In this document: positions 36,554 to 45,399 of the stretch, piece after piece
Numbering within the stretch: position 1 is the first letter of the stretch
Layout of the letters: the number at the start of each line of letters is the position of its first letter
Assembly: GCF_900102075.1 (NCBI RefSeq)
Contig: NZ_FNAV01000003.1
Location: forward strand, 370,707 to 434,706
Reading direction: 5' to 3'
Length of the DNA: 64,000 bases
Source: Salipiger thiooxidans
Lineage (GTDB): Bacteria > Pseudomonadota > Alphaproteobacteria > Rhodobacterales > Rhodobacteraceae
Notes under the pieces: generated by a model
Seen by the model: only the letters and a program-made list of their open reading frames with translations
What the model was told of the DNA's origin: nothing
Database searches by the model: none
Made by a program: the position numbers and the translations under genes

Positions 36554-37564
36554 TCAGAGGATGCCTTCGTAGATCGGGCCGAGGGTGTCGGTCTCGAACA
36601 GCGAGGACACCGAGGTGCCGTTCCAGATGTTGAGAATTGCCTGCGCGAACATCGGCGCGGTCGGCACGATGCGGATGTTGGGGGCGGCGGCGACGTCCTC
36701 GGTGGCGGCGATGCTGTCGGTGATCACCAGCGACTTCATCACCGAGTTCTTCACGCGCTCGACCGCGGGGCCGGAGAGCACGCCGTGGGTGATGTAGGCG
36801 TGGACCTCGGTGGCGCCGTGCTCCATCAGCACCTCGGCGGCCTTGCAGAGCGTGCCGGCGGTGTCGCAGATGTCGTCGACGATGATGCATTTCTTGCCGG
36901 TCACGTCACCGATGACGGTCATCTCGGCAATCTCGCCCGGCTTCTCGCGGCGCTTGTCCACGATCGAGAGCGGAGCGTTGATGCGCTTGGCGAGCTCGCG
37001 CGCGCGCGCCACGCCGCCAACGTCGGGGGAGACGATCATCACGTCCTCGAGCCCGCCCTCGAAATGCTTGAGGATGTCGAGCGCGAAGACCGGCGAGGCG
37101 TAGAGGTTGTCGACGGGGATGTCGAAGAAGCCCTGGATCTGGGTGGCGTGCAGGTCCATGGTCAGCACCCGTTCGATGCCGGCCTCGTGGATCATGTTGG
37201 CCACCAGCTTGGCGGTGATCGGGGTCCGGGCCTTGGTGCGGCGGTCCTGGCGGGCGTAGCCGAAGTAGGGGATCACCGCGGTGATGCGGGACGCCGACGA
37301 GCGGCGCAGCGCGTCCGCCATGATCAGCAGTTCCATCAGGTTGTCGTTCGCCGGGCGCGAGGTCGACTGGATGATGAACATGTCCTCGCCGCGGACGTTC
37401 TCGTAGACCTCGACGAAGATCTCCTGGTCGTTGAACCGTTCGACGCGGGCGTCCACCAGTCCCACGGACATGCCGCGGTAGAGCGACATCCGGCGCGAGA
37501 TGGCATTGGCGAGAGGCTTGTTGGAATTGCCCGCGATAAGCTTGGGCTCAATGACGGTCGGCAT
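36554..37564 (-). CDS. prs: Ribose-phosphate pyrophosphokinase
   Basis: A 336-residue PRPP synthetase, which makes the precursor for nucleotides, His and Trp. The flexible loop ([21 protein letters not shown]), the PRPP-binding motif [13 protein letters not shown] and the class I signature [20 protein letters not shown] are present. Single gene, divergent from the isomerase gene 99 nt away. Confidence 0.97.
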   Translation of the reverse strand: MPTVIEPKLIAGNSNKPLANAISRRMSLYRGMSVGLVDARVERFNDQEIFVEVYENVRGEDMFIIQSTSRPANDNLMELLIMADALRRSSASRITAVIPYFGYARQDRRTKARTPITAKLVANMIHEAGIERVLTMDLHATQIQGFFDIPVDNLYASPVFALDILKHFEGGLEDVMIVSPDVGGVARARELAKRINAPLSIVDKRREKPGEIAEMTVIGDVTGKKCIIVDDICDTAGTLCKAAEVLMEHGATEVHAYITHGVLSGPAVERVKNSVMKSLVITDSIAATEDVAAAPNIRIVPTAPMFAQAILNIWNGTSVSSLFETDTLGPIYEGIL

Positions 37565-37663
37565 GGACGGGGGCTCCGGCAGCGATGACAGATTCGTGAC
37601 GTTGCCGGTCGCTTATCACGCAGGTAGCGTGGGGCAAAGACGCTCAGGACAGGGAAGCACGCA

Positions 37664-38263
37664 ATGGCGCATCTGGATTACTATTTCTCGGTTCTTTCTC
37701 CGTATGCCTACCTCGCGGGGCAGCGGCTGGAGAAGATCGCGGACGCCCACGGGCTCGATATCACCTACAAGCCGCTTGACATCATGACGCTGTTCACCCG
37801 CACCGGGGGGCTGGCGCCGAAGGACCGGCATCCCTCGCGCATGGCCTACCGGGCGCAGGAGCTGCCGCGGCAGGCGAAGAAGGCCGGGATGCCGCTCAAC
37901 ATGAAGCCGGCGCACTGGCCGACCAACGCGGCGCCGGCGTCCTACGCCATCATCGCGGCGCAGAAGGCCGGGGGCGGCTATCTCGGCGGGCTGGTGCATT
38001 CGATCCTGCGCGCGGTCTGGGTCGAGGACCGTGATATCGCCGAGGATTCGGTCGTGCAGGACTGCCTGAAGGCGGCGGGCTTCGATCCGGGTCTGACCTT
38101 CAGCGGCATGCTCGCCGGGGCCGAGACCTATGCCGCCAATCTCGAGGACGCGGTCAATGCCGGGGTGTTCGGCGCGCCGTTCTACATACTAGAGGACGGG
38201 CAGAGCTTCTGGGGGCAGGACCGGCTCGAGGATCTCGACCTGGTGCTTTCCGGGAAGCTCTGA
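37664..38263 (+). CDS. 2-hydroxychromene-2-carboxylate isomerase-like DsbA-family protein
   Basis: A 199-residue kappa-class GST/DsbA-fold isomerase. The N-terminal motif DYYFSVLSPYAYLAGQRL carries the Ser-Pro that replaces the thioredoxin CxxC and binds glutathione. The C-terminal FGAPFYILEDGQSFWGQDRLEDL is typical. The family was named from naphthalene catabolism, but stand-alone homologues like this one have no assigned substrate. Confidence 0.85.
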   Translation: MAHLDYYFSVLSPYAYLAGQRLEKIADAHGLDITYKPLDIMTLFTRTGGLAPKDRHPSRMAYRAQELPRQAKKAGMPLNMKPAHWPTNAAPASYAIIAAQKAGGGYLGGLVHSILRAVWVEDRDIAEDSVVQDCLKAAGFDPGLTFSGMLAGAETYAANLEDAVNAGVFGAPFYILEDGQSFWGQDRLEDLDLVLSGKL

Positions 38264-38327
38264 GAGGCGTCGGGCGGTCAGCCAAGCGGTCGCCGTGCCC
38301 TGCGGGGCGCGGCGGCGGGCAATGGCA

Positions 38328-38474
38328 TCAGAGCCCGGATTTGACCGAGGCGACGGTCGGGACGGCGCTGTCGCGGATCGGCAGGCGACCGGCCCACCAG
38401 ATGGCCACTGCGCTGAGGCTGAACAGTCCGACGATGCTGGCTGCCATGAGAAGAATTGTGATTAGTGCGCTCAT
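38328..38474 (-). CDS. Small single-TM protein, 48 residues
   Basis: A short protein with one N-terminal membrane helix (LITILLMAASIVGLFSLSAVAIWWA) and a short polar tail (GRLPIRDSAVPTVASVKSGL). An AAGGAG ribosome site lies 8 nt before the ATG, which supports real translation. It follows ogt by 77 nt on the same strand. Function unknown. Confidence 0.65.
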   Translation of the reverse strand: MSALITILLMAASIVGLFSLSAVAIWWAGRLPIRDSAVPTVASVKSGL

Positions 38475-38551
38475 GAGACTGGCTCCTTTCGTACGGAGTG
38501 CAAACCGGGTTTTGCCCCGGAAAGTTCCCGGGTCAAGCCAAGTTCGTATCT

Positions 38552-39067
38552 TCAGAAGAGCGACAGTTGCGTCTCGGCCACGCCCGAGACCTCGGCCTCG
38601 TGCTGCAGGAGGAAGCGCTTCACCTCGACCCCGCCGCCGAAGCCGGTGAGCGCGCCGTCCTGCCCGATGACGCGGTGGCAGGGCAGGATGATGGGGATCG
38701 GGTTGGCACCGTTGGCGGCGCCCACGGCGCGGCTGGCATTTGGTGTTCCGAGCTGGGTGGCGAGCGCGCCGTAGCTGCGGGTGGTGCCGTAGGGAATCTC
38801 GGCCAGCAGCTGCCAGACGCGGGTCTGGAAGGCGGTGCCCTGCGGGGCGAGGCGCAGGTCGAAGCGTGTCAGCGTGCCGGCGAAATAGGCGTCGAGCTGG
38901 CGGCGCACCGCGTCGAAGGGAGTGGGGTCCTCGTGCCAGCCTTCGCGCGGGCCGAAGGCCTTGTGGCCGGACGGGAAGCTCAGGAAATGCAGCGCGTCGC
39001 TGTCGCCGGCCAGCAGCAGCGGGCCGATCGGGCTGTCGGTGTGGCACCAGGAGAGCGCCGCCGTCAT
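38552..39067 (-). CDS. ogt: Methylated-DNA--protein-cysteine methyltransferase (Ogt/AdaB)
   Basis: A 171-residue suicide alkyltransferase that repairs O6-alkylguanine. The acceptor Cys130 sits in IILPCHRVIG, and the recognition helix (GTTRSYGALATQLGTPNASRAVGAA) and the C-terminal GFGGGVEVKRFLLQHE motif are intact. Its ATG overlaps the AdaA-like stop by 4 nt (ATGA). The pair is a split version of the E. coli Ada protein, like adaA-adaB of Bacillus. Confidence 0.93.
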   Translation of the reverse strand: MTAALSWCHTDSPIGPLLLAGDSDALHFLSFPSGHKAFGPREGWHEDPTPFDAVRRQLDAYFAGTLTRFDLRLAPQGTAFQTRVWQLLAEIPYGTTRSYGALATQLGTPNASRAVGAANGANPIPIILPCHRVIGQDGALTGFGGGVEVKRFLLQHEAEVSGVAETQLSLF

Positions 39068-39627
39068 GCCGCGCGCCTCCGCCGCAGGGTCGAGGGAGCG
39101 CGGCCATAGAGCCGCGAGAAGGCGGCGTTGAAGCTGCGCAGGCTGCCGAAGCCCGCGCGCTGCGCGATCTCGGCCATCGGCAGAGTGGTCTCGTCGAGCA
39201 GCCGCTTGGCCCGCTGCAGGCGCCGGGTCTGGGCCACCTGCAGCGGCGAAGCGCCGACCTGTTCCGAGAACAGCCGCGCGAGGTGGCGGGCGCCGATGCC
39301 AAGCCGCCCGGAGAGGGCGGTGACGGTGCCGCCGTCGAGCGCGCCCTCGTCGATCAGCCGCAACGCCCGGTCGACCGTCGTGCGGGTGCCGTTCCACGCG
39401 GCGCAGAAGGGTGCGGTCTCGGGGCGGCAGCGCAGGCAGGGGCGGTAGCCGGCGCGCTCGGCCGCGGCGGCGCTGGGGAGGAACGACACGTTTCGGGTCA
39501 GCGGCGGTTTCACCGGGCAGACCGGGCGGCAATAGATGCCGGTGGTCCGCACGGCGATGAAGAACACGCCGTCATAGGCGGGGTCGCGGCGGAGCCTTGC
39601 GGCATTGCATGTGTCGAAATCCAGCAT
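39064..39627 (-). CDS. AdaA-like methylphosphotriester sensor / AraC regulator
   Basis: A 187-residue protein with an Ada zinc-binding domain (about 1-75) and an AraC-type HTH (about 85-185). The four zinc cysteines are Cys33, Cys37, Cys64 and Cys67 (GIYCRPVC and YRPCLRC). Cys33 aligns with the methyl-accepting cysteine of E. coli Ada, whose methylation switches on the adaptive response. It should therefore sense phosphotriesters and activate its own operon with ogt. Confidence 0.9.
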   Translation of the reverse strand: MLDFDTCNAARLRRDPAYDGVFFIAVRTTGIYCRPVCPVKPPLTRNVSFLPSAAAAERAGYRPCLRCRPETAPFCAAWNGTRTTVDRALRLIDEGALDGGTVTALSGRLGIGARHLARLFSEQVGASPLQVAQTRRLQRAKRLLDETTLPMAEIAQRAGFGSLRSFNAAFSRLYGRAPSTLRRRRAA

Positions 39628-39711
39628 GGCAGAACGATACCGCGCGCCGCGCCGCGAGGCGAGCGCGCGGAGATGATGATGTCCGAAAACGGCGAGTCGC
39701 GGCGGGCGCGG

Positions 39712-40323
39712 TCAGCCCTTCTTGCCGATCTTGGGCTCGGTGCCCTCGCGCAGGCGCTCGAGGTTGCTGCGGTGGCGCCAGAAGATCAGCACGGTCAGCG
39801 CGAGGGTCAGGCCTGTGAACTCGTACTCGCGCAGCAGCAGCATCCACGCGGTCGACATCAGTGCCGCGACCAGCGCGCCGACGCTCGAGATCCGCGACAA
39901 CGCGGCGGCGGCGAGCCATGTGGCGCAGCTCAGCAGCCCGACGGGCCAGCTCAGCGCCAGTACGAGGCCGAGGAAGGTGGCGACGCCCTTGCCGCCCCGG
40001 AAGCCGAGCCAGACCGGGTAGCAATGTCCGAGGAAGGCGGTGAAGCCTGCCAGCTGCGCCGCGTCCTCGGCGCCCAGCCAGCGCGCCAGCAGCACCGCCA
40101 CCGCGCCCTTGCCGCCGTCGAGGATCAGCGTGCCGGCGGCGGCCGCCTTGTTGCCGGTCCGCAGCACGTTGGTGGCGCCGATGTTGCCCGAGCCGATGCT
40201 GCGCAGGTCGCCGAGCTTCATCGCCCGGGTGAGGACCATGCCGAAGGGGATCGAGCCCAGCAGGTACCCGATCGCGGCCCAGAGCGCGAGCAGGACGGGG
40301 GCGGTGGTGATTTCGGGAAACAT
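39712..40323 (-). CDS. plsY: Glycerol-3-phosphate acyltransferase PlsY
   Basis: A 203-residue inner-membrane enzyme that transfers an acyl group from acyl-phosphate to glycerol-3-phosphate, the first step of phospholipid synthesis. The conserved loops are visible: GSIPFG, IGSGNIGATNVLR (Ser/Arg), GFRGGKGVATFLG. Its ATG overlaps the stop of the pyrC-like gene by 1 nt, so it closes that operon. Confidence 0.95.
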   Translation of the reverse strand: MFPEITTAPVLLALWAAIGYLLGSIPFGMVLTRAMKLGDLRSIGSGNIGATNVLRTGNKAAAAGTLILDGGKGAVAVLLARWLGAEDAAQLAGFTAFLGHCYPVWLGFRGGKGVATFLGLVLALSWPVGLLSCATWLAAAALSRISSVGALVAALMSTAWMLLLREYEFTGLTLALTVLIFWRHRSNLERLREGTEPKIGKKG

Positions 40324-41606
40324 CAGGCGCTCCGGTAGACTGCCTTGCCGGCGACGAAGGTTGCGAGCACCTTACCCTGAAGCCGGGCGCCGTCGAAGGG
40401 GGTATTCTTCGACTTGGACTGCAGTTTGAAGCGGTCGAGGATGAACGGCTTGTCGGCGTCGAAGAGCACGAGGTCGGCAGGCGCGCCAGCCGCCATGCGC
40501 CCGCAGGGCAGCCCCAGCCGCCGCGCCGGGTTCAGCGACAGCGCGCGGAACAGCGTCGGCAGGTCGAGCTCGCCCGAGTGGTAGAGCCGCAGCAGCACCG
40601 GCAGCATGGTCTCGAGCCCGACGGCGCCGCTTGCGGCCTCCTCGAAGGGCAGGCGCTTCGATTCCTCGTCCTGCGGGGTGTGGAAGCTGCCGATGATGTC
40701 GATGAGGCCCGAGCGCACCGCCTCGACCACTGCCTGCCGGTCGTCTTCAGAGCGCAGCGGCGGCTTGACCTTGAAGAAGGTGCGGTAGTCGGCGAGGTCC
40801 ATCTCGTTCAGCGTCAGGTGGTGCATCGAGGTGCCCGCCGTGACGTCGAAGCCGTTCTTCTTGGCGCGCTCCAGCGCCGGCAGCGCGCGGGCCGTGGTGA
40901 TCTGGTCGGCGTGGTAGCGCACGCCGGTCATCTCGACGAGCGCGATGTCGCGGTCGAGCCCCATGCGCTCGGCCATCGGCGAGACCGAGGGCAGGCCGCG
41001 CAGCGAGGCGAACTTGCCGCTGGTGGCGGCGCCGCCCTTCGAAAGGCCGGGCTCCTGCGGGTGGCCGATGACCAGCGCGCCGAGCGAGCGGGCATAGGTC
41101 ATGGCGCGGGCCAGCACCTTGGTGTCGGTGACCACGTGGTCGCAATCGGTGAAGGCCACGGCGCCGGCGTCGAGCAGGAAGCCGATCTCGGTCATCTCAC
41201 GGCCCGCCCGGCCCTTGGTGAGCGCCGCCATGGGCAGCACGTTCACCGGGCTGTCGTCCTCGGCCCGGTCGCGGATGAACTCGAGCACCTCGGGGGTGTC
41301 GATGGCGGGCGTGGTGTCGGGGCGGGTGACGATGGTGGTGACGCCACCGGCGGCGGCGGCCAGACCCGCGGTCTTGTAGCTTTCCTTGTGCCGGTCGCCG
41401 GGCTCGCCCACCTTGACGCCGATGTCGACGATGCCCGGCGCGAGGAAGGCGCCGCGGGCGTCGATGCGGTCGGCATCCGTGAGACCGGGCTCGGCGGTGT
41501 CGAAGAGCTCGGCCAGCACGCCGTCGCGCAGCAGGGCGGCGCCCGCGGTGACGGTGCCCTGCTCGGGGTCGATCAGGCGGGCGTTGGTGATGAGGGTGGC
41601 GGTCAT
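40323..41606 (-). CDS. Dihydroorotase homologue lacking metal ligands (PyrC', probably non-catalytic)
   Basis: A 427-residue amidohydrolase-fold protein that is plainly dihydroorotase-related (ITNARLIDPEQG, AAAAGGVTTIV, HHLTLNEMDL, KVKPPLRSEDDRQAV, GAVGLETMLPVLL). Key residues are missing: the HxH metal pair after strand 1 is Gly63/Lys65 (DIGVKVGEPG), the usual TDHAPH with the catalytic Asp is GSFHTPQ, and the His-rich HAED-type site is GHPQEP. Catalysis is therefore unlikely. Pseudomonads have such a PyrC' that is needed to assemble aspartate transcarbamoylase, and its place in the pyrB cluster supports that role. An active dihydroorotase should be encoded elsewhere. Confidence 0.88.
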   Translation of the reverse strand: MTATLITNARLIDPEQGTVTAGAALLRDGVLAELFDTAEPGLTDADRIDARGAFLAPGIVDIGVKVGEPGDRHKESYKTAGLAAAAGGVTTIVTRPDTTPAIDTPEVLEFIRDRAEDDSPVNVLPMAALTKGRAGREMTEIGFLLDAGAVAFTDCDHVVTDTKVLARAMTYARSLGALVIGHPQEPGLSKGGAATSGKFASLRGLPSVSPMAERMGLDRDIALVEMTGVRYHADQITTARALPALERAKKNGFDVTAGTSMHHLTLNEMDLADYRTFFKVKPPLRSEDDRQAVVEAVRSGLIDIIGSFHTPQDEESKRLPFEEAASGAVGLETMLPVLLRLYHSGELDLPTLFRALSLNPARRLGLPCGRMAAGAPADLVLFDADKPFILDRFKLQSKSKNTPFDGARLQGKVLATFVAGKAVYRSA

Positions 41607-41660
41607 GCTTGGCGGTCCCTGGTCAGGCTTCGCGGGCGTCGGCGCGGGTAGGAGATGCGG

Positions 41661-41690
41661 CGTTTGAGTATTTGAAGAAAGCTGAAAGGA
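41661..41690 (+). repeat. Single box related to the composite repeat (copy D)
   Basis: GAGTATTTGAAGAAAGCTGA plus AAGG resembles the box part of copies A-C and the GAGTATTT-AAGAAG repeats common between genes of Rhodobacterales. The two hairpins are absent. It lies in the 126-nt gap between the membrane-protein gene and the pyrC-like gene. Confidence 0.4.
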
Positions 41691-41732
41691 AAAGGGTCAA
41701 TCCCCGGCCCCGGCGGTGCGGTGCCACGGGCG

Positions 41733-42281
41733 TCATCCCGCCGTCCCGAAAAGCGCCACGGCAAGCAGCAGAACCACCACGGCGAGGGCGATCAGCGTGA
41801 AGAGCAGAGCGCGGCTCTTGGGCGCCTCGCCGGTGGGCGCGGTGCCGGCGGAGCGGCCCTCGGCCGAGGTGCTGCGCAGCTTGGGACCGCGGGGCCTGGC
41901 CCGTTCCTCGGAAAAGGTGCCGACCCAGCGCAACGGGCTCGCGACCGCAAGCTCCTGGCTCTGGTGGTCGAAGGCCTGGCTCGGCAGGATCACCACGTGG
42001 CCGTGCAGCGCGTCGAGCTGCGGGCGCAGGTCGCGAAGCTCACGCGAAGGGACCTGGTAGGCCTCGGCGAGATAGGCCGACAGCGCCATGTCCCCGAGGT
42101 CGCGCAGCGCCACCACGTCGACGAAGGCGGGGCGCAGGTGACTCGCCCCGAGGGCGTATTGCAGCGGGTATTCCCCGGTCCCGGCCTGGGTGGTGAAGCG
42201 CTCCACCGCTTCGGGAGGCAGATCGAGGTGGAAGACCCGGACGGTGCCGGTTTCGGACCCGTTGATCTGCATCTTCGTCAT
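41733..42281 (-). CDS. Uncharacterised protein with C-terminal membrane anchor, in the pyr cluster
   Basis: A 182-residue protein. Residues 1-120 form a soluble domain ([59 protein letters not shown]), then a Pro/Arg/Ser-rich linker, then one C-terminal helix ([22 protein letters not shown]). No known family is recognised. The ATG overlaps the pyrB stop by 4 nt (ATGA), so it is co-translated with aspartate carbamoyltransferase. The topology would place the soluble part in the cytoplasm, next to the pyrimidine enzymes. Confidence 0.75.
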   Translation of the reverse strand: MTKMQINGSETGTVRVFHLDLPPEAVERFTTQAGTGEYPLQYALGASHLRPAFVDVVALRDLGDMALSAYLAEAYQVPSRELRDLRPQLDALHGHVVILPSQAFDHQSQELAVASPLRWVGTFSEERARPRGPKLRSTSAEGRSAGTAPTGEAPKSRALLFTLIALAVVVLLLAVALFGTAG

Positions 42282-43228
42282 GCGGAGAGCTCCGTGGGTC
42301 GCGCGCGCAGGTTGCGGGCCAGCAGGTCCATCGCCGCCATGCGAACCGCAACGCCCATCTCGACCTGCTCCTGGATCACCGAGCGGTTGATGTCGTCGGC
42401 GATGGTACCGTCGATCTCGACGCCGCGGTTCATCGGGCCGGGGTGCATCACGATGGCGTCCGGTGCCGCGTAGGAGAGCTTTTCGGCATCCAGCCCCCAG
42501 CGGTGGTAATATTCGCGCTCGGAGGGGATGAAGCCGCCGTCCATGCGCTCTTTCTGGAGGCGCAGCATCATCACCACGTCGGCGTCGCGCAGGCCCTCGC
42601 GCATGTCGTCGTAGACCTCGACCCCGAACTCGGACATGCCCGGAGGCATCAGCGTGGCCGGGCCGACAAGGCGGATGCGGTTCTCCATCTTGTGCAGCAA
42701 CAGGATGTTCGAGCGCGCCACGCGGCTGTGGGCGATGTCGCCGCAGATGGCGATGTTGAGCCGGTGCAGCCGGCCCTTGGCGCGGCGGATGGTCAGCGCG
42801 TCGAGCAGCGCCTGCGTCGGGTGCTCGTGGCGGCCGTCGCCGGCGTTGAGCACGGCGCAGTTCACCTTCTGCGCCAGCAGGTCGACGGCGCCGGAATGCG
42901 GGTGGCGCACCACCAGCAGGTCGGGGTGCATGGCGTTGAGCGTGAGCGCCGTGTCGATCAGGGTTTCGCCCTTCTTGATCGAGCTGGCCTGCATCGCCAT
43001 GTTCATCACGTCTGCGCCCAGCCGCTTGCCGGCGAGCTCGAAGCTGGACTGCGTGCGGGTCGAGTTCTCGAAGAACATGTTGATCTGGGTGAGACCCGAC
43101 AGCACGTTCGAGTGCTTCTCGCGGCGCCGCGACAGCGTCACGTACTGATCCGCCAGATCGAGCAGCGTGGTGATCTCGTCCGGGCGCAGCGGCTCGATTC
43201 CGAGTAGGTGACGCTGGTCGAAACGCAT
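42278..43228 (-). CDS. pyrB: Aspartate carbamoyltransferase catalytic subunit
   Basis: A 316-residue enzyme for the committed step of pyrimidine synthesis. The carbamoyl-phosphate motif [20 protein letters not shown] is intact, as are [29 protein letters not shown] and the aspartate-site loop [14 protein letters not shown]. No regulatory pyrI gene is present; the neighbouring pyrC-like protein is the probable structural partner. It heads the pyrB - membrane protein - pyrC' - plsY cluster. Confidence 0.97.
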   Translation of the reverse strand: MRFDQRHLLGIEPLRPDEITTLLDLADQYVTLSRRREKHSNVLSGLTQINMFFENSTRTQSSFELAGKRLGADVMNMAMQASSIKKGETLIDTALTLNAMHPDLLVVRHPHSGAVDLLAQKVNCAVLNAGDGRHEHPTQALLDALTIRRAKGRLHRLNIAICGDIAHSRVARSNILLLHKMENRIRLVGPATLMPPGMSEFGVEVYDDMREGLRDADVVMMLRLQKERMDGGFIPSEREYYHRWGLDAEKLSYAAPDAIVMHPGPMNRGVEIDGTIADDINRSVIQEQVEMGVAVRMAAMDLLARNLRARPTELSA

Positions 43229-43402
43229 GGGTCGGCTCCCTGAAAGACTGCTGGCGGTTATAGGAAGCGCAGGGGCACGGGACAAGCCCGTGCAGCTGCC
43301 GCAGTGCCCAAGGGGCGGGATCGTGCGGATTTGAAACGATATGGGGACATAAGAGGACGAGAGGGGATTTCCGGCGCCGGGGCACGGGGATAGGATGGCG
43401 CC

Positions 43403-44194
43403 ATGGATTCGGGGATGGACTGGCACTGGGCGCGCGCCGCGCTGGACTGGCAGATCGAGCTGGGCGCCGACGAGGCGATCGGCGAGACGCCCGTCGACCG
43501 CTTCGCCCATGAGGTCGAGGCGCAGGCAGCTCGTGCCGTGTCCGCAGCCCCTGCCGGGGGCCGGGGGGCACCGCCGCCGATCCCTGTCGCCGACGCCGGG
43601 CCCGATCCTGTGGTCGTGGCGCAAGAGGCCGCCGCTGCCGCCTCGACCCTCGACGAGCTGCGCGCCGCCATCGGGGCCTACGAACATTGCGCCCTCAAGC
43701 GGGGTGCGCGGAACCTCGTGTTCAGCGACGGCGCCCCCGATGCGCGTGTGATGATCGTGGGCGAGGCGCCGGGCCGTGACGAGGATCTGCAGGGCCGCCC
43801 CTTCGTGGGCCGCGCCGGGCAGCTTCTCGACCGGATGCTGGCGCCGCTGGGGCTGTCGCGGGCCGAGAATGTCTACATCACCAACGTGCTGCCGTGGCGG
43901 CCTCCGCAGAACCGCGATCCGCGGCCCGACGAGATCGCGATGATGAAGCCGTTCCTTGCCAGGCACATCGCGCTGGTCGACCCGGACCTGCTGGTGATCA
44001 TGGGCAACATCTCTTGCGACGCGCTGCTCGGGCGGCGCGGCATCACCCGGCTGCGCGGCAACTGGGCCGAGGCCGAGGGGCGCCCTGCGATGCCGATGTT
44101 CCACCCTGCCTACCTGCTGCGCCAGCCGCAGATGAAGCGCGAGGCCTGGGCCGACATGCTCGCGATCGGTGCCAAGCTGCGGGCTCTGGGGTGA
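43403..44194 (+). CDS. Uracil-DNA glycosylase, family 4 type
   Basis: A 263-residue glycosylase that removes uracil from DNA. After a ~80-residue Ala-rich N-terminal extension come [17 protein letters not shown] (Cys ligand region of the iron-sulfur cluster), the active-site motif [33 protein letters not shown] and the His loop [11 protein letters not shown]. The long N-terminal extension is usual for alphaproteobacterial members. The stop overlaps the next gene (GTGA). Confidence 0.92.
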   Translation: MDSGMDWHWARAALDWQIELGADEAIGETPVDRFAHEVEAQAARAVSAAPAGGRGAPPPIPVADAGPDPVVVAQEAAAAASTLDELRAAIGAYEHCALKRGARNLVFSDGAPDARVMIVGEAPGRDEDLQGRPFVGRAGQLLDRMLAPLGLSRAENVYITNVLPWRPPQNRDPRPDEIAMMKPFLARHIALVDPDLLVIMGNISCDALLGRRGITRLRGNWAEAEGRPAMPMFHPAYLLRQPQMKREAWADMLAIGAKLRALG

Positions 44195-44736
44195 GGGCGC
44201 TTGCCCTCGCGCTGATGCTCGCCACGCCCGCCGCCGCTGCGGAATTCGCCATCGACTACGACCGGCTCTTTGCCGAGCACGCCGACGCGGTCCTGCGTCC
44301 GGCACCCGGGGTCGAGCGGCTCGAACTGCCGGGGCCGGTGATCGTCGAGCGCCGCGGTCGGCGCATCCGGGCCGAGGACCAGAGCGGCTGGGGCCCGGCG
44401 GGCTGTGCCCTGCGCCGCCTGGTGGTGGTGGCGGCGGCGGTCCAGAGCTGCCCCGACCTTTTCACCGTGCCACAGCGCGACCGGGCGGCGGGGCAGCTGC
44501 TGCGCGGCGTGGACTTCTTCGCCGAGAACACCGTGCCGCCGATGTCGCCCGAGGCGCGGCGCTCGGCGATGCTGGCGGCGCTCGAACGGGCGCGCGGGCG
44601 TATGGCGCTCGATAGCCGCGACCGCGACAGCGCGCCGCTGGCCTTTGCCGCCCATATCGCAGAGGATGCGTCGCTGAGGCGCTTCGCGAAGGTCTTCGCC
44701 ACGCCGCGCCTGCCTGTGACCGAGCCCTGCCGCTGA
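44191..44736 (+). CDS. Uncharacterised secreted protein
   Basis: A 181-residue protein with a signal peptide ([16 protein letters not shown]) and a mature part with an even number of cysteines ([19 protein letters not shown]) that suggests disulfides. No family is recognised. The start is GTG, overlapping the glycosylase stop (GTGA). Whether it shares a function with that enzyme is doubtful, since one is cytosolic and the other exported. Confidence 0.7.
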   Translation: MRALALALMLATPAAAAEFAIDYDRLFAEHADAVLRPAPGVERLELPGPVIVERRGRRIRAEDQSGWGPAGCALRRLVVVAAAVQSCPDLFTVPQRDRAAGQLLRGVDFFAENTVPPMSPEARRSAMLAALERARGRMALDSRDRDSAPLAFAAHIAEDASLRRFAKVFATPRLPVTEPCR

Positions 44737-44757
44737 AACCGACCACCCGAGGCCGCC

Positions 44758-45300
44758 ATGTCCCGTATCGACGAGTCGCGAGAATTCATTCCCGTCCGCA
44801 TCGCCGTTCTTACCGTCTCCGACACCCGCACCCTGGCCGAGGACCGCTCGGGCGACACGCTGGTGCAGAGGCTCACCGACGCGGGCCATACGCTCGCGGC
44901 GCGGGCGATCTGCACCGACGACCGCGAGCTGATCGCCTCACAACTGCGTGAGTGGGTCGCCAGCCCCGAGATCGACGTGGTGATCTCGACCGGCGGCACC
45001 GGGCTCACCGGGCGCGACGTGACTGTCGAAGCGCACCGGGATGTCTACGAGAAGGAGATCGACGCCTTCGGGACGGTCTTCACCCTGATTTCCATGCAGA
45101 AAATCGGCACCAGCGCGGTGCAGAGCCGCGCCACCGGCGGGGTTGCGGGCGGCACCTACCTGTTCGCGCTGCCGGGAAGCACCGGCGCCTGCCGCGATGC
45201 CTGGGACGAAATCCTCGGGTTCCAGCTCGATTACCGGCACCTGCCCTGCAATTTCGTCGAGATCTTTCCGCGCCTCGAGGAACACAAGCGACGGAAATGA
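44758..45300 (+). CDS. moaB: Molybdenum cofactor biosynthesis protein MoaB
   Basis: A 180-residue MoaB/MogA-family protein, the type that adenylylates molybdopterin before metal insertion. The motifs RIAVLTVSDTR, ISTGGTGLTGRDVT and FALPGSTGACRDAWDEIL match. It follows the secreted-protein gene by 21 nt. Other Mo-cofactor genes are not adjacent. Confidence 0.94.
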   Translation: MSRIDESREFIPVRIAVLTVSDTRTLAEDRSGDTLVQRLTDAGHTLAARAICTDDRELIASQLREWVASPEIDVVISTGGTGLTGRDVTVEAHRDVYEKEIDAFGTVFTLISMQKIGTSAVQSRATGGVAGGTYLFALPGSTGACRDAWDEILGFQLDYRHLPCNFVEIFPRLEEHKRRK

Positions 45301-45306
45301 CGCGAA

Positions 45307-45327
45307 ACCACGTAACATGAACGTGGT
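45307..45327. terminator. Inverted repeat after moaB
   Basis: ACCACGT and ACGTGGT flank a 7-nt spacer, 6 nt after the moaB stop. It can act as a weak terminator or as an upstream operator for the RND operon. Confidence 0.45.
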
Positions 45328-45328
45328 G

Positions 45329-45343
45329 CGACACGGCGTGTCG
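45329..45343. promoter_or_regulatory. Perfect palindrome in the RND efflux promoter
   Basis: CGACACG-G-CGTGTCG is a perfect 7+7 palindrome with a 1-nt centre, 57 nt before the adaptor start. A -10-like TATGAT (45350-45355) lies close downstream, so the palindrome covers the -35 region, the usual place for a repressor site. No regulator gene is adjacent. Confidence 0.5.
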
Positions 45344-45399
45344 TCTCATATGATAATCTGAGTCAGGGCCCTTTGGTCCGATCCCCGAGGGAAGCCAGG

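Noticed and set aside
41733..43571. A 612-codon open frame across pyrB
   Set aside because: Only the last 182 codons are a gene; the rest is the shadow of pyrB, with low-complexity Arg/Pro-rich translation.
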